DNA of 64,000 bases, taken from Epiperipatus broadwayi. Its lineage: Eukaryota > Onychophora > Udeonychophora > Euonychophora > Peripatidae. The notes below the pieces were generated by a model that saw only the letters and a program-made list of their open reading frames with translations, was not told the DNA's origin and did not search any database. This document shows, piece by piece, positions 11,346 through 24,490 of this stretch. The stretch covers positions 892,501 through 956,500 of the forward strand of contig JAQFVV010000072.1 in the NCBI GenBank assembly GCA_028023455.1, given 5' to 3'. Position numbers and translations under genes: made by a program. Position 1 is the first letter of the stretch. Each line of letters starts with the position of its first letter.

Positions 11346-12482
11346 AGACATATATTTCCATTATTTTACTATGCGTGTCAGTGCGATAAATTTAGTCTCA
11401 TTCATATAAGTATTCAATATCCGTCCTGCACATTAATCATTTACAAATCAAATTAATAATGATATTGAATAAAAACAAAAGGTAATATTTGCTTGTTAAA
11501 CTATTTTCTTTTAAGTCGGGTAAATGCTCTTTTCGTTTCTCTGGGGGTGGAATAGTATTTTAGTAATACATTTCCAATAGCGCTAATTCCTTAAGTCATA
11601 TACATATATTATTGGCATAGCCGCAATTATCATCATGTTATTGTAAAATCTGAATTATATATATACTTATGAGGCTAGTGTCGGATAAATAACCCGACAT
11701 ATTTATTTGTTATTAATCTAATAAATCTTAAAATATATACATCAACTCTCGAATCATTGCTTTCTTTTATTTAATTTAATATCCATTTATTAGTTATGTT
11801 CCATATGACTAGATGATCTCCACTAAATATATATATATGCAAGGTCATGAGCTTTCATTGCTCCCAGATTATAGTGTGTTTTTAGTTAGTCTATCATTAA
11901 AATTTAGCCTAGAGTCTTTTTGTGTCTCCGATGAGCGATGCCGGCAGTGAGAAGTAAATTAAATCGATATCATCGGGATTGTTGCTCATAATGTTATAGA
12001 TCTGGGAAATAGGCAAATAGGGCAGAGTTCATGAGTGTTCCTGATTTATGTATCTTGCACACGATTGGATTCGAGGTACTTTTGCCTAGATGCTAGATCT
12101 TGTTACGTGAACATACAAATCCGACCGGTACACTAGCAAAGAATTGCATGTACAAATGTTTCTAAAACCACAAAGAAAGATTTGTCTAAGAATAATGAGA
12201 ATAGTGCTAACAGTAAAACCCCATTTATATATTTTTTCTGGGGGGGGGGGGAGAGCCATAAAAGCAGCAACAGTTTTCATAAAAGAGAATGCTGCAAAAA
12301 GTGTAAAAAAGAGGGCAAATGGAAATAATGTGTAAAGAAAAACTTAACAATCCCAATAAGGAAAGTAATACTTATAAACTTTCATATTAGGGCCAGGCAA
12401 TTCAGCATACCAATATTAAAAAAATGTCCACCGATGACGACAAAATAATGTTAAAACCCAAAATTATATGATCAGCCTATTG

Positions 12483-13265
12483 CCCTGGAGGTCAACAGTG
12501 GTAGCGGAGTATCATTGATATCAGTCCGCAATTGGTATACTATTATTTCCAAGAGCAGGAAAAGACCAATTATCAAAAAACTGACCTAAAGGCATTAGGT
12601 AATGCCATTAGAATAAAGGGCGTAGTTGAAGTGCCAATACATGGAAGTCAGGGCAAAATTAATATACTACCACTATATCAACCCCATATTAGAACGAGAC
12701 TGGTCCAGTGAAATGGAGTATTTAAAATAAATATCCCGACAGAAAAAAAGTTTCCAAGGGGGTTAAGGTGAATTTGCATAAAATAGATATCCTCAGAGAG
12801 ATAAAAACTTTCCAGCAGCCAATAATTAACAAAATCAGGTGAGAAAAGGTCCATGAAGGCCAGAAACATAAAGGAACAAAATATAAAGGTGTACTGAAAT
12901 CAAGAATAAAACAAAATTGTTGCTCGTTGGACAGCCCAAGACAATGGCTACCAATGGATTATGAAGCAGAGTAGTGAAGGCTGGCTGAATCAACGTCCCA
13001 GTTTCCTTCACAAAGAATTATGGAAAGCCCGGAAGCAACTGTTAGTATGCAAAGGCTGCATTATAAAAGGCAACTATGCTGATACCAGTCAAAGTTATGC
13101 AGCATATAGTAAAGTGGCTGCATAATAGTCAATGAGACATTGGCAGAGCAAAAGCTTTAAACTTTAGTGGTGTCTGGTGGCCAGATATTAACATAGACAT
13201 GAGAAAAATAAAAATAATGATTGTGATTTACGAACATTTCCAGAGAATACACCAAGTGGGTCGGA
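12483..13265 (+). pseudogene. Ty3/gypsy-like retrotransposon fossil: protease and integrase zinc-binding region
   Basis: Three plus-strand blocks match gypsy Pol. From 12483 the frame reads ALEVNSGSGVSLISVRNWYT, in the place of the aspartic-protease D-T/S-G active-site loop followed by SLIS. The catalytic Asp is replaced by Asn. At 12598-12708, one frame over, GNAIRIKGVVEVPIHGSQGK resembles the protease flap/core. At 12919-13080 comes the N-terminal part of integrase (ELWKARKQLLVCKGCIIKGN). At 13094-13261, again shifted, comes HIVKWLHNSQ, a stop, DIGRAKALNFSGVWWPDINI, matching the H-H-(S)VWWP part of the integrase HHCC domain. Reverse transcriptase and RNase H are missing between the blocks, so this is an internally deleted, long-dead copy. 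No LTRs were found. Confidence 0.8.
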
Positions 13266-13269
13266 ACGT

Positions 13270-16200
13270 AATTCACAACAGATATATGTTTATTTTAAGA
13301 ATTTAAAAGATAATTTAATCTAAATAATTAGTCAATTTTATGGTTTATTTTATTGAAATCGCATATATATAAATGCATTCCCGATGCCACCAGTCTACAT
13401 ATATAGTGATAGAATTAGTTTTATACTAATTATAAATGCAGCTTTTAGTTTTAGCTGTAAACAACTTTTAATTAGCCCACCGTAGTTGTCTTAATATAGT
13501 GTAAGACTAATTTTATAAATCCAAAATTTTAATAACAATTCTCAGAATTTTATAAAGTTGTAAACAAAATGCAGTCGATGAGTAATAATAAACCAGGGGG
13601 GGGAGGGAGGTAGAAAAACAGAATTTAAATTAGTTTTGGTAGTTAAATATGTTTTTCTAAAATGAGTTAATGGATTTTCCAATTGCGGTCAAGCTTGTAA
13701 ACAACCAGATGGTCAGAATTAAAAAAAATTTAAATAATTCAAATTTTGTAATGAATTATTAGATATATATATATTGAGTTGTAAGCTGAACCCATGCACG
13801 TTTTACTTATGAAATGGTGGGGTAGGTAGACAACCTTACTACCTAAACCTTGCCGGGAATGGGAGCGTGGTCCTGCAAAATAAGATGAACTATACCTCAG
13901 CAAAGCAGCCCATAGTAGAAGAAAATCTCCAGGAACATCCAATCATCAAAGAAGAGTGCCAACTGTATCATCACCATATGTTTGAAAGTGCAACAAAGAC
14001 AATTTCTGCAGAGCTCTGTTCATAAACTGTAACTTTCAATTATCTATTTAAAGCTAGCTATTTATCAAATCTACGTTATAAATCCATTTTCTAAAATCTG
14101 CAAAGAAAGCTTTTAAACACTAATTTCTGTAAAACTCGATCGTCTGAATATAAAACTTATAATGTAAATTTCTCTCCTAAAATGTAAAATTCTAATAATA
14201 TGCTTTAAACTATATATATAATTTTCTGCGGTCTTTTATGCCTATTTTGATCTATTCCATTTATTTGATAATTTTATCATTTTAATATTAAATGTATTTA
14301 ATATGCCAAATAACTCGAAACCATGAGTATACATATTAGCCTATTTCTCTGTGAAGATAAATTCAAATCTTTGTGATAATAAATATTAAATAATTGAATT
14401 ATTACTTTTTCCATTCCCCATTGAGATCATGTGATTGTTTTACTAATTAATTTTGTAAATTAATATATAGTAATCAGTAGTGATCTAATTAAAATTGTAA
14501 GTTTGCTCAGTTGTTGTTATTAAACATAACTTTCTATATATGCAATCTGTATATCATAGGAACTAGCCACAGATATTATCAAAGCATATGTTTTGTCAAT
14601 AATTGCCCCCAAATATGCTTTACCCTCCTTAGATTTATATATATTAGAAACGTAGGTGATAATCTTAAACTAGATTACTAATTAATTTAGTCCCTAAATA
14701 GCATACTTGAAATACTAAACCTGAGAACTGGGTGGTATAGATATGCGAAGACGCTATCTATTTTTAAGGCATGCTAAGTTAATCCAACGTATTTACGTTA
14801 TATACATATGTAGCTTGCGAGTGTGTCCTTAGTAAGTACACTATGTATATTAACAGCTTGCTGCATGATTCTTGATGAGTTGCTGGCAGGGGTCCCACTT
14901 ATCTACTTGTTCGAGTAAAACAAACTTTTAGAACTGTAATACAAGGGTCCAGATTATTATTAATGCTTATCCGACTCCCTGAACTATTATTGTTCTTATT
15001 CGTGGCAAGTCGTTCAGTCTTAGGGCACCGAGCATTTGATGCTGAAGCCTGTGAATAATGACACATCCGCATTTTCTAGTTTTATTAATATTTTAATATG
15101 TGCCATAGTGTATATAAGTAGACTTAGAATAAACCAGTTTTCTCTCCCTTTATATTAAATGCTTATTCAGCGTTAAAATAGACCCTAATCTAGGTTAACA
15201 CACTAGCCTGCATATCTCAGAGTGTAATTATGTACTCAATTTAATCTGTTATATATAGGTAGACGCCATAGAAGCGCTATAAGATTAATTATATAACTTT
15301 GGCTAATATGTTCCCTATGACTTAGTAGACTACAAAAGAACTAAAAATTTTGCATATTAATATAGGCATAACCTTGAATACTGCACATCTATTAAATATT
15401 TATAATGAGATAATATTTAGAACCTAATCTCATTAACTAAGTAACACCTGCGAGCATAATCTTTCACATTCTAATTACTTAATTTTGTATATTTTAGTTT
15501 TAGTATCTTATTTTCTTTATTAAATTATTAATATTTAAAATATAACTTATTTTCATGTCCTTATTGTCCATGAATTCATTTTACATCCAATTCTATATTA
15601 ATTTGTACGACCATCATCATATATGTATAAAAACCACTCTATTAGGTTTAGTAATTAATTATTAATATAGTAGCGGTTCACTTAGCCATGTGTGTATATA
15701 TATCCAACTAATTCAGTGTTAATTTAGTTATTTTATGCTTGTTCCACCCTAATGCTACTGCTGGACCGTGGTTACATTGAATGTATGTGTAACTTGGAAA
15801 ATGTCATCCATAGGGTATTAGATCATTGAGCAGGGGTGAAAGGATCGAATGTTGGTCGGATTCTGGATCTTACCATCTAGATTCAATCAGCTTTAGTATA
15901 TTTTACCTGTGTTCTGGATTTTATTGCGTAGATGTACAATTCTTACTGTTACAATATATATATTTCATTTAGAAATATCCTGGTTAAATTAGCTTCATAT
16001 GAGATATATATATGCTATGGTTAACAGGTCAGAAATTCAGATTTAGCTTCTATACTATCTGCACTTCATATACAACAACTATGGTTTAACATAGAGAAGT
16101 TCAATAGCCCTGGCAGCTCCAAACTATTTGCATGGAGATTGATAGAAACAAATATTTTTTCCAACTCTGCAAAGCTTTCAATTAAACCAAGTCTAAGAAA

Positions 16201-16735
16201 TATGCAGATTGATAAGCAGAAGGATTAAAGTATTTTTCTTTTTGAATAAAAACAAGATTATAACTGTTATTCAATGATTGTTTATATTATCTGCCTTAAA
16301 ACAAAGTAGGTACAAAAATAAGTTTCTAACAATATACTCTTAAAATAAATATCTTTGTTTTCTCAAAAATATTTTCTTTGTTATATTAATATTTTAAATT
16401 TTTGTCAGAATCAAAAATTAAATATTTTGATCAGATTTTTAAATTTAATTTTAAATAATTTATTTTCATATCACTTCTTTAATATCTACATCATTCTAGA
16501 CTTTATTCTAACTATTTATAATAAGTAACTTCATATCTGTATTCATTTTTTTCTTTTAAGCTTTGTTAAATTATTATGATGCAAAACTACAATTTTCCTT
16601 AGTGTGCCATCTTTTATTTTATACTCATGTGACCATAAAAACTGAGCTAAATCTATATTAATATTTTAATGTAAAAAAAAAATATGCAGAGATCAGTATT
16701 TTAGCAAAAAAATTACAATTCCTGTTCACCTATAT
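13270..16735. other. AT-rich sequence, no supported gene
   Basis: A G-rich run (around 13597-13610) and mixed-composition patches at 13780-14030 and 14740-15060 are visible. A minus-strand frame at 13739-13942 is open but matches nothing I know. No repeat arms were noticed. Confidence 0.4.
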
Positions 16736-17751
16736 CAGGGATAAAAAACATTTTTCCTGCCAAGGGTTATTTTGATATTTATAATATCATTTGCATGTCA
16801 TCACAAAATTATCGACTTAAAAATTAATCTGTTATATTTGATCAAACATTTAATTAATTTACTCCTAATCATTTGAGATGGGCAATCTTTTCAAATAGCA
16901 GTCCTATTTCAATTTGCCCTTTTTAAGGATCATATTTTTTTTGTGAATTAAAAATAAAGTAACATTATTATTATTATTAGTTACTGTTGCACATTTAATG
17001 ACAATTTTTCCAATTTGCCTTGTAACTATTCTTCATGAGATATTTACATTCTCAAATTTTTTTGGGCGTTCTTGACAAATTAATTCTATAGCAGGTAGGA
17101 TACAAATTAATACAGCAAGTAGGTCACAATCGTTTAAACTCGCATTCAGAAAATAGTTTCAAAGTTTTTGTGATTGTTTTTTTAAATATAATTTGTCTTT
17201 ATAGAATTTTCTGATTTGTTTGGACTTTTTATGAGACATGTAAACCATTTGATGATATTCCTTTTCAAGCTTTCTATTCTATTTTAATATTTCTTTCTTT
17301 ACCAACAATTTTCTTATAATCAGAATGATTTTGATAAATAGTGATCTTTAATAACTGAAATATTTTCCAAACATATCAGGTAAATCAATTCATTTATCTC
17401 CATAAAAAAAATGTGTTGTTCCATTTCTACTGAAATACACAATTTTTAGTGTCAATTTTTTATATTTTACTTGGTATAGCCATCATAATAAAAAAACAAA
17501 TGCAAAATAATAATAATAAAACAAAATAAAATCCTAATTTTATTTTTGCAAATATTGCACCTCCGATCGAATGAACTAGAATTGTTATAAAGGTTGAATG
17601 TAGTTGAGAAAAATATTTTATTTTACTTAATTCAATATATAAACAATATGCTTGTCTAAATCAAAATTTTATAGTCATTTTATATACATTTATTGAATAT
17701 GTCTGGGGGCCCTACTGAGAGCTTTCAAGGGCCAGAGGTTTCCCACCTCTG
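16736..17751. mobile_element. Decayed non-autonomous hAT-type DNA transposon
   Basis: The left end CAGGGATAAAAAACATTTTT and right end AGGTTTCCCACCTCTG have the CAGGG...CCCTG pattern of hAT termini, with the usual GGGCC-rich subterminal stretch (17701-17740). Flanking octamers ACCTATAT (16728-16735) and CCCCATAT (17752-17759) agree at six of eight positions, consistent with a worn 8-bp target-site duplication. The interior is AT-rich with no readable transposase. The frame at 17693-17893 starts inside the right end and is not a gene. Confidence 0.65.
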
Positions 17752-17759
17752 CCCCATAT

Positions 17760-19848
17760 GGTATTACAAAGAACTATTTGTCTATCTCCTTTCACCTTAT
17801 ATGAATGATGTAAACTGTCCATCCCTGCTATTGTTGAATAAGAGTTTCTGTCAATATCAGAGAGCAAACACAAAATCTTTTATTCTTTCATAATAGATTT
17901 TGAATATGAAAATATATATTTTCCATAATTATTTACATTTATAACTAATTTTTACAACATATTGTCTAATAATGTGGTTAGATATAGATATTTATTCAAA
18001 AATATTTAATTTTTTGAACAATCAACAGAAATAAATAATGCTCGACTGCTATTTGTAAAATGACTGCTATTTGTAAATCAATGATATTTGCGATAGCAAG
18101 TAGAAAACATCTATTTTTCATAGTTATTTACATATTGATAATTATTTTTCACAATATATTGATTAATAATGTGATTAGATTTAATTTTGGAAGAAGAAAA
18201 GACAAGATAAATGAATAATTAGCAATTCTACATATCTAGAGAAATCTGGGCAATTTTTCTTACATTTTTTTACCTTTATGAATATTATTTTTAAATTTTT
18301 CGTTATATGTGAGTAATTTGAATATAAATTAATTCAATATTTAGAAGCTAAATTAAAACAATTCTGATTATTTTACTTTAATATTTTTATGAATAAAACC
18401 TTGACAAGTAAGAACAATAAGTTTTACCCAATCTAAAAAATAAGAAAAAACATCAGTTAAAGAATTAAATATTCATGCCACATAAAGGATTACTCAATTA
18501 TTGTGTTGTATGCATGGGACTCTCTGTCTTGCATTCTATACACATTTAATTTGTATAAAAAATTAAAATAGATTTTCAAGTGCATACATTTTTTCTCCAG
18601 AAGATTATTTAAAACCTGTAGTCTTTTATAACCATCCTATATAGATATAAAATCAAAGTGATAATTTTATGTAAAGGAAATAAAAGTAAATGAAGCAGTT
18701 TGCTAAAAATTCCCAATGAAAATCTTTTAATAAGGATTAAAATTCCTTCTATCTAGCAAACTTTATAAAAAAAGAATAAACTTGTTAAAAACATTACAGA
18801 AACAGAGCATCTGTACTAAAAAATATATAGTATTGCAAAAAAAAATATCATTAATTGTTTACTAATAATCTCGCTCTGGCCCAGTTGATTAAATAATAAA
18901 ATGTAGTGTGTTCACATTAAATATATATTAGATAAAAAACAACAATGAATAAAGTTGGATTTTATAAAATAATGTGGACTTATTCAATATGGTGGAGTCA
19001 GAACTTGAATTTCTTCTTATATAAGACAAATAATATTTTATTTTGAACATTTTTGGTAAATCTTTTGTAAGAATTTATGGATAAAATAAACTTTTAATCT
19101 CGTAAAAACATAGCATCTATAATAACTATTTATTAATAGTAAACTTGCTCTGGCCCAATGAATAAAATATAGTGTGTGCATGTTGAGTATATGTATTAAA
19201 AATGTTGTATGGAAAAAGTGTTATAAATATTTTTCCATAAGCTTGTGTGCTTTCTTTGTTCCAAATTTTGTTAAGAGAACATGGAAGTGGTGTTGCTGCC
19301 AAAAAAGTGGGGTCAAGCAGAGTGAGCCCTGGGGATGGGTTGGGCAATGGAAAGTGACAGTGAGTAGACCCCCCCCCTACTTTCTACATAAAAAAAATTA
19401 AGATGGATATTCCTTCAACTTAACCCTTTTATTTTTCTCCAGCCTACATTTCAAAAATCTTTAAAAAATTTTTCTCTCTCCTACTAATACTCTCAATTTT
19501 TTAATCCTAAGGGTTACTTTTTTTTTGTTAGAGAAATTCTTTCTTGCATTGTTTTTGTTTTCAGTAATCTAATCTATTCTACTAATAATCATAAATTAAC
19601 TTTCTTTTTCTATTCTTCTAATCTATCTGTCGCAATGCTTCTAATCTCTAAGAAAATGTCAATGTCACAATAGTTGCATAACAAAAAGAAAAAGTGTAAC
19701 AATTAATTTATTATTTTTAAATTCCTGAATACTTTTGAATCCACAATTTCAAAGTCACAACTATTGTAGTGCATATATTATAATTAATCTTCAGAAATTT
19801 TACCAAAATCACCTTTTCATTTATTTTGCTGTCATATCCTATATAAAT
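17760..19848. other. AT-rich sequence with one diverged direct repeat
   Basis: A block around 18780-18935 (CTCTGGCCCAGTTGATTAAA, AATGTAGTGTGTTCACAT) recurs diverged at 19085-19200 (CTCTGGCCCAATGAATAAAA, ATATAGTGTGTGCATG). The frames on both strands at 19126-19401 overlap this repeat and a C9-type run, and are not credible genes. Confidence 0.45.
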
Positions 19849-20121
19849 ACAATTTGTCCAAACCACTTTTAACACATATACCTTATATTTCAACTGTTCT
19901 GCTAATCTTCTTCAGAGCTATGATATAATGAACAAAATAAAATAAATAACTATATAAATAATACCATAAAAAATGTAAATATATTTATATAGTTATGTAT
20001 TTTATTTTGTTCATTATATTATAGCTCTGAAAAAGATTGCAGTCAAAACATACGGTGGATGTATATATGTACAATAAAAGGCTTTTGCTAAAAAGGGCTA
20101 AAAGTAGTTTGGACAAATTGT
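19849..20121. repeat. Foldback element with arms over 100 bp
   Basis: The left arm starts ACAATTTGTCCAAAC and reaches TTCAGAGCTATGATATAATG then AACAAAATAAAAT. The right arm returns the complement (ATTTTATTTTGTTCATTATA, AGCTCTGAAAAAGATTGC, and GTTTGGACAAATTGT at the end). The inner 50 bases of each arm are nearly perfect and the outer halves diverged. The right arm (TGTACAATAAAAGGCTTTTG) resembles the reverse complement of 25890-25960, so this is a dispersed family. Confidence 0.7.
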
Positions 20122-20404
20122 ATACAATAAATCTATTAGTCAAATACTTGTAGTAGGATATAAAAGATTATTTTAAAAAAAGTTAAAGAGAACCTGATAA
20201 TATTTTCTAAAGTGCTGTAACTTAAGTCAAAAAGATTATAATGAAATCTGGAAATCACCATCTGGAAATCACCATTTGGAAACATCTGCACTGTATATAT
20301 AACCAATAAAAAAATTCTGATAAACATTTGTAGTTGGAATAGGAGATAGAGCATCACATACATCACATGATCACCATTTCTTATGCTTGCTTATAATTGT
20401 TATT

Positions 20405-20616
20405 AAAACAGGCAAAACTCACTATATGTATTGCCACACACAGCAAACTAGGGTAATCAATGGATGCCACTGACGAAGGCCACAAGCCAGAAACTAGTCT
20501 GGGGATATTGGATGAATAGGCATCAGATGGGGATTTTATGGACAAGCCTTCTGGCATCCATTGATTACTCTAGCCTGCTGTGTGTGGCAATACGTATAGT
20601 GAGTTTTGCCTGTTTT
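20405..20616. repeat. Hammerhead foldback: 65-bp inverted arms with the ribozyme in the loop
   Basis: Arms 20405-20469 (AAAACAGGCAAAACTCACTA through GGGTAATCAATGGATGCCA) and 20552-20616 are inverted copies with few mismatches. The 82-base loop holds the hammerhead core and GGATTTTATGGACAAGCC. Outer flanks (CACATGATCACCATTTCTTA at 20362) match family ends seen at 3643, 24490 and 29900. Non-coding. Confidence 0.8.
20464..20505 (+). ncRNA. Hammerhead ribozyme, core intact, weak stem I (copy D)
   Basis: CTGACGA (20470-20476; position 7 is variable in hammerheads), stem II GGC-CACAA-GCC (three G-C pairs), GAAAC (20490-20494), TA, GTC (20497-20499). Stem I is only three clean pairs (TGG with CCA), then a G-G mismatch, because the 5' strand here belongs to the long foldback arm. 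Arm pairing and stem I formation would compete. Confidence 0.7.
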
Positions 20617-20659
20617 AGTATCATATACATAAATTTCATAAGATCACATGTAATAATAA

Positions 20660-21610
20660 ATACATATCAATCTTGACATAATTCCATTTATAGACTTTGC
20701 ATCTCTCTACATATATAAATAATTCCTGCTCTCTTAATATAATTCTTCAACCACACCATTTTTATAATTTTGCTTTTCTCTTGATTTGTTGTTTCTCTGT
20801 AATACAATTTTTCCTTCTTAAAACTAAAAATGTTTCTATTTCTTTTGTTAATAAAATTTTTCAGCAATGTTTCAATTTTTAATCCCATTTCTAAGTCTAT
20901 TAGAAGCAAATGTTTATTATTTTATAATAAAATTTAAACAAAGTGCTATTATTATGGAAATTATTATGATACTTACAGTCCATAGTTTACTTAGGCTTAA
21001 AAATCCAAGGTGAATTCAATGACCCTTTCTTACTATGGTCATAATAGTACTATTTATTGCGGTTTTTAAAGTTATATAAAAAACGAATCAGACATATATA
21101 TATATGTGTCAATAAATAAAAGATAAAATCTAATATTTTAATATTTATATTAATGAACTAACTTATGATAAAAATTCAAGGCCAAATTTCCTTTACTTAG
21201 AAGGCAAAAAACTAGTTTTACCACAATAATATAATTTGATATATTATTCTTTCCAATTAAAAGAATTCAACCAGCAAAGAAAAGTTATGACAATGATTGC
21301 ATAATTAGAAAATCCACTTTTATCCCAACTAATTTAATATTTGCACCAACTATGAATTTTTAAATTAGTCTTCCATTCATTAAATTTTCAAACAACCTAT
21401 GGTAGGAGGGGGGGGTAAAAATTAATGTTAGAATTATTATTTATCATATTGTTCTGGAAGAATCACAAATAACTAATTCTAAATATATACTCTTTTTTTT
21501 CATAAGCTTTTCTACATTGCTAATATTAGTGCTAATATAAACAAACAATACCAGCACATTCTTCTAAACACTTTATACAAAGCAAATATAATATTTTATT
21601 TGAAAAATAG
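20660..21610. other. AT-rich sequence, nothing recognised
   Basis: Short frames on both strands at 20688-20909 overlap and are low complexity. A G-run lies near 21409-21416. Confidence 0.4.
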
Positions 21611-21624
21611 CCATCAGTTTAGAG

Positions 21625-22094
21625 CAGGGGTGGGCAATTGTTTTGGCTCGGTGACCACAGAGGTTGGCAAAGGGCCACATTAGGGGTCACTTTGTGAAAG
21701 CGAAGGTTAGCGGAGGGCCGCACCTTTTTTTCATGACACAATAAACACACTGCTTTATTCCCTGTATTACCAAAGAAATATTTATTTATCCATTCTTCAT
21801 TAAACACATGACATTCATCACCGATTTTACATTTCTTCAGAGGGTTCATAGTTTCACTAAAGTTGGAAATGTATATATTTGCTAATGCAAAGACAAAATT
21901 TAAATTAACCAAATCAACTGAAAAAGCACATGTGTATTGACCTGGCCATCCTAGTGGTAAATACGAGACAAATATTCGGCCATGTATGGAGAGGAAATCT
22001 CAGTTTAAAGCAGATTTTTCTGATTGTCTTGGTGGCCACATAAAAACTCCCAGCGGCGGCATGTGGCCCTCGGGCTGCTATTTGCCCACCCCTG
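21625..22094 (-). mobile_element. hAT transposon deletion derivative with BED-finger remnant and intact 8-bp TSD
   Basis: The termini CAGGGGTGGGCAA (21625) and TTGCCCACCCCTG (ending 22094) are inverted repeats of the classic hAT type. They are flanked by identical octamers GTTTAGAG at 21617-21624 and 22095-22102, a perfect 8-bp target-site duplication. The minus-strand frame from 21912 contains FNEEWINKYFFGNTGN then AVCLLCHEK. This matches the N-terminal BED-type zinc-finger region of hAT transposases related to vertebrate Charlie/GTF2IRD2-like proteins. The frame runs into the terminal repeat, so the catalytic domain is deleted. At 470 bp this is a non-autonomous derivative mobilised in trans, and the intact duplication suggests it is fairly young. 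Confidence 0.88.
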
Positions 22095-22109
22095 GTTTAG
22101 AGTATCCGG

Positions 22110-24490
22110 TGACTTTTTTTAGAGCTGCAACATATACAATATATATATAAGTATTCTATCATAAAATAAACATGACAGAAAACTTATATACAATATAAAT
22201 GTTACAGTTCTGAAGAAATCTGTTGGACGGTCAAAACTATCAGCTATTTTTTTTATTTAATTATAAAATATTGTACTTGCATTAATTTTAAAGTAAATAT
22301 AAGAATGTGTTCATATTGTATATAACATAAAATCAATTCTCTATGGATATAAAATATATAAAAATAATGGCTGATCCAAAGGTTACAAACATTTATCAAC
22401 AGATGATTTCATAATAATTTGGGTTTGCAGAAGCCAAGGCCAATTACAAAACAAAAATGATTTAAAACAAAAATATGCAAAAATTTATCCAACTGGAGAT
22501 TAGATATACCAGACAATGGATCATATTAACTACAAAAAAAATATGTGAAAAGCTGAAATTGAATACTGTAAGTGGAGACAAAATTTGGGGAATTGTAGAT
22601 GGCAAAAGTCCAAAAGAGAGGAAGAGAGTCTAACTGCATAAATGGATGCATACAATTTTTTTTTAAAGGCGTGGTATCGGGTTTCCTGTGCTTAATTTTG
22701 GAATTTTCTAATTATATAATTCCTAGATATGTCACTAAAAGACCGATGATATTAGAACATGATTTGTGAAATTGTACCTGTGCCTATTTCATTAGCGCTT
22801 ATGAACCAACATTATTCAGTTTTGATAATGAAAGGTTTTATTCCTTGCAGAGTAGCATTACTATCATTTCTGGTTGAACCAGCTCACTGTCAGTTGATCC
22901 AGATCATACATGACGTATGTTTTCATCATCACAACTCAGTATTTATTTACAGTCAATTACTATCATTTGATTCACAAAAGAAAAGCTTCTTGAATGCCAT
23001 TAACAATCATAACTAATCATTTATTAACTAGAAATTATTATGTAATTATTAGCTCAGAAATAAACTTTAAACTTAAGATTAATATATCAATTATTAAGTA
23101 TAAATTTGCTCTTATTAACTGAACTCCATTCCCTTTTTTCTACTCATGCATAACATTATAAATATACAGTAAAACTTTCAATTTGCAAAGATATTGAAAA
23201 AAAAAAAACAAATGATACAAAGATACATTTTATGCTAAATTAGTAGTACCTATAGCTGTTATTTTGCTCAATTTTTTGAATGGAAGTGAAATCTGGATCT
23301 TGACCTGACCAGGCATTTAGAAAAATATCATTTAAGGATGCTCAATAAGATTTAAAAATAGAAGGACAATATAATAAGAGTGATAAGATATTTACATTGC
23401 TGGACGTGATATTATAATCATTTAGCATAAAATCACTTCTCCAATAGATTGAGTATATAAAGTAAATGAGCAATAAAAGAATTTCTGAAAGCAAATGAAA
23501 AAGACTTTTGCAGTGAATTTACACATAGTTTTGTGGGATACACATTTTGTGGTGCCTATTTAGTTTGCACTCATGGCCATTTTGAAATATTTTATGAAGG
23601 TAAATTAAAAAAAAAAAATCCCTAATAAAATAAAGCATATTATTTTTACTAGCTCTTAAAAACTGCAATTTCTTTTATTAAAAAACGGTGTCAAAAAAGA
23701 GAATATAATAGAGAATTATAATTAGACAAGAAATTGAAGTCTTTGAAAAGAAATACCTGCAACAGATTAATTACTTCTTTATATAGATGCTCCAAAATTT
23801 CATATTGATAAGGAGAAAATGAATTCATTAATAATTTCTCATTACAAGATATCAAATAAACTATTAAAGGACCAGCATGATATATGTGGAGATATTTCTG
23901 GTTCGTGATTGATTCCCACAATCGTTGTAAAATACATCTCTAATGTATATATTTTCTTCTGAAAATTAAATAGTCATATTCATTTACTAATGGTTGCTGC
24001 TTTTGATACTGTTATTTTATCCTAAGCTATTTTTAATCAATCAATAAATATTTTCATTAATTTCCAATTACAAAAAGGATAATTTGAAAAGAAAAAAAAT
24101 TATTCTCTTTAAGTCTTAGTTTTTAAAAAAGAAATTAATTCTCTCTGCCGGTAATATACTTTAATAAAGCTCTACAAAAAAAATAATTAAAAAATTAAAT
24201 TAAAAGAAAAAAATACATAGTTTGGTTAGTGAAATCTTGGAAAAAAGTATTTATCATTAGATTATATTTAGTGCATTTTAAATTGACATTTGTGAATTAA
24301 TGTAATTTTAAAATTATATAATAAAATTAATAATCAACAGCAAAATTTAAATGAACAGATTTTCAGCTGACAAGTAAATTTTGCAATGTCTATTTATTTA
24401 TTTAGTTTTATTTTTTTAACATCATCGTTTTACAGCATTCACTTATGCTTACGATATGTTAAATAATTTAGTCTCAACTTAGATAAAAAT
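22110..24490. other. AT-rich sequence, no supported gene
   Basis: Around 22870-22905 GAACCAGCTCACTGTCAGTT resembles part of the repeat family at 39230-39300, probably a fragment. Frames at 22759-23016 and 23691-23921 show no domains. The remainder is A/T-rich. Confidence 0.4.
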
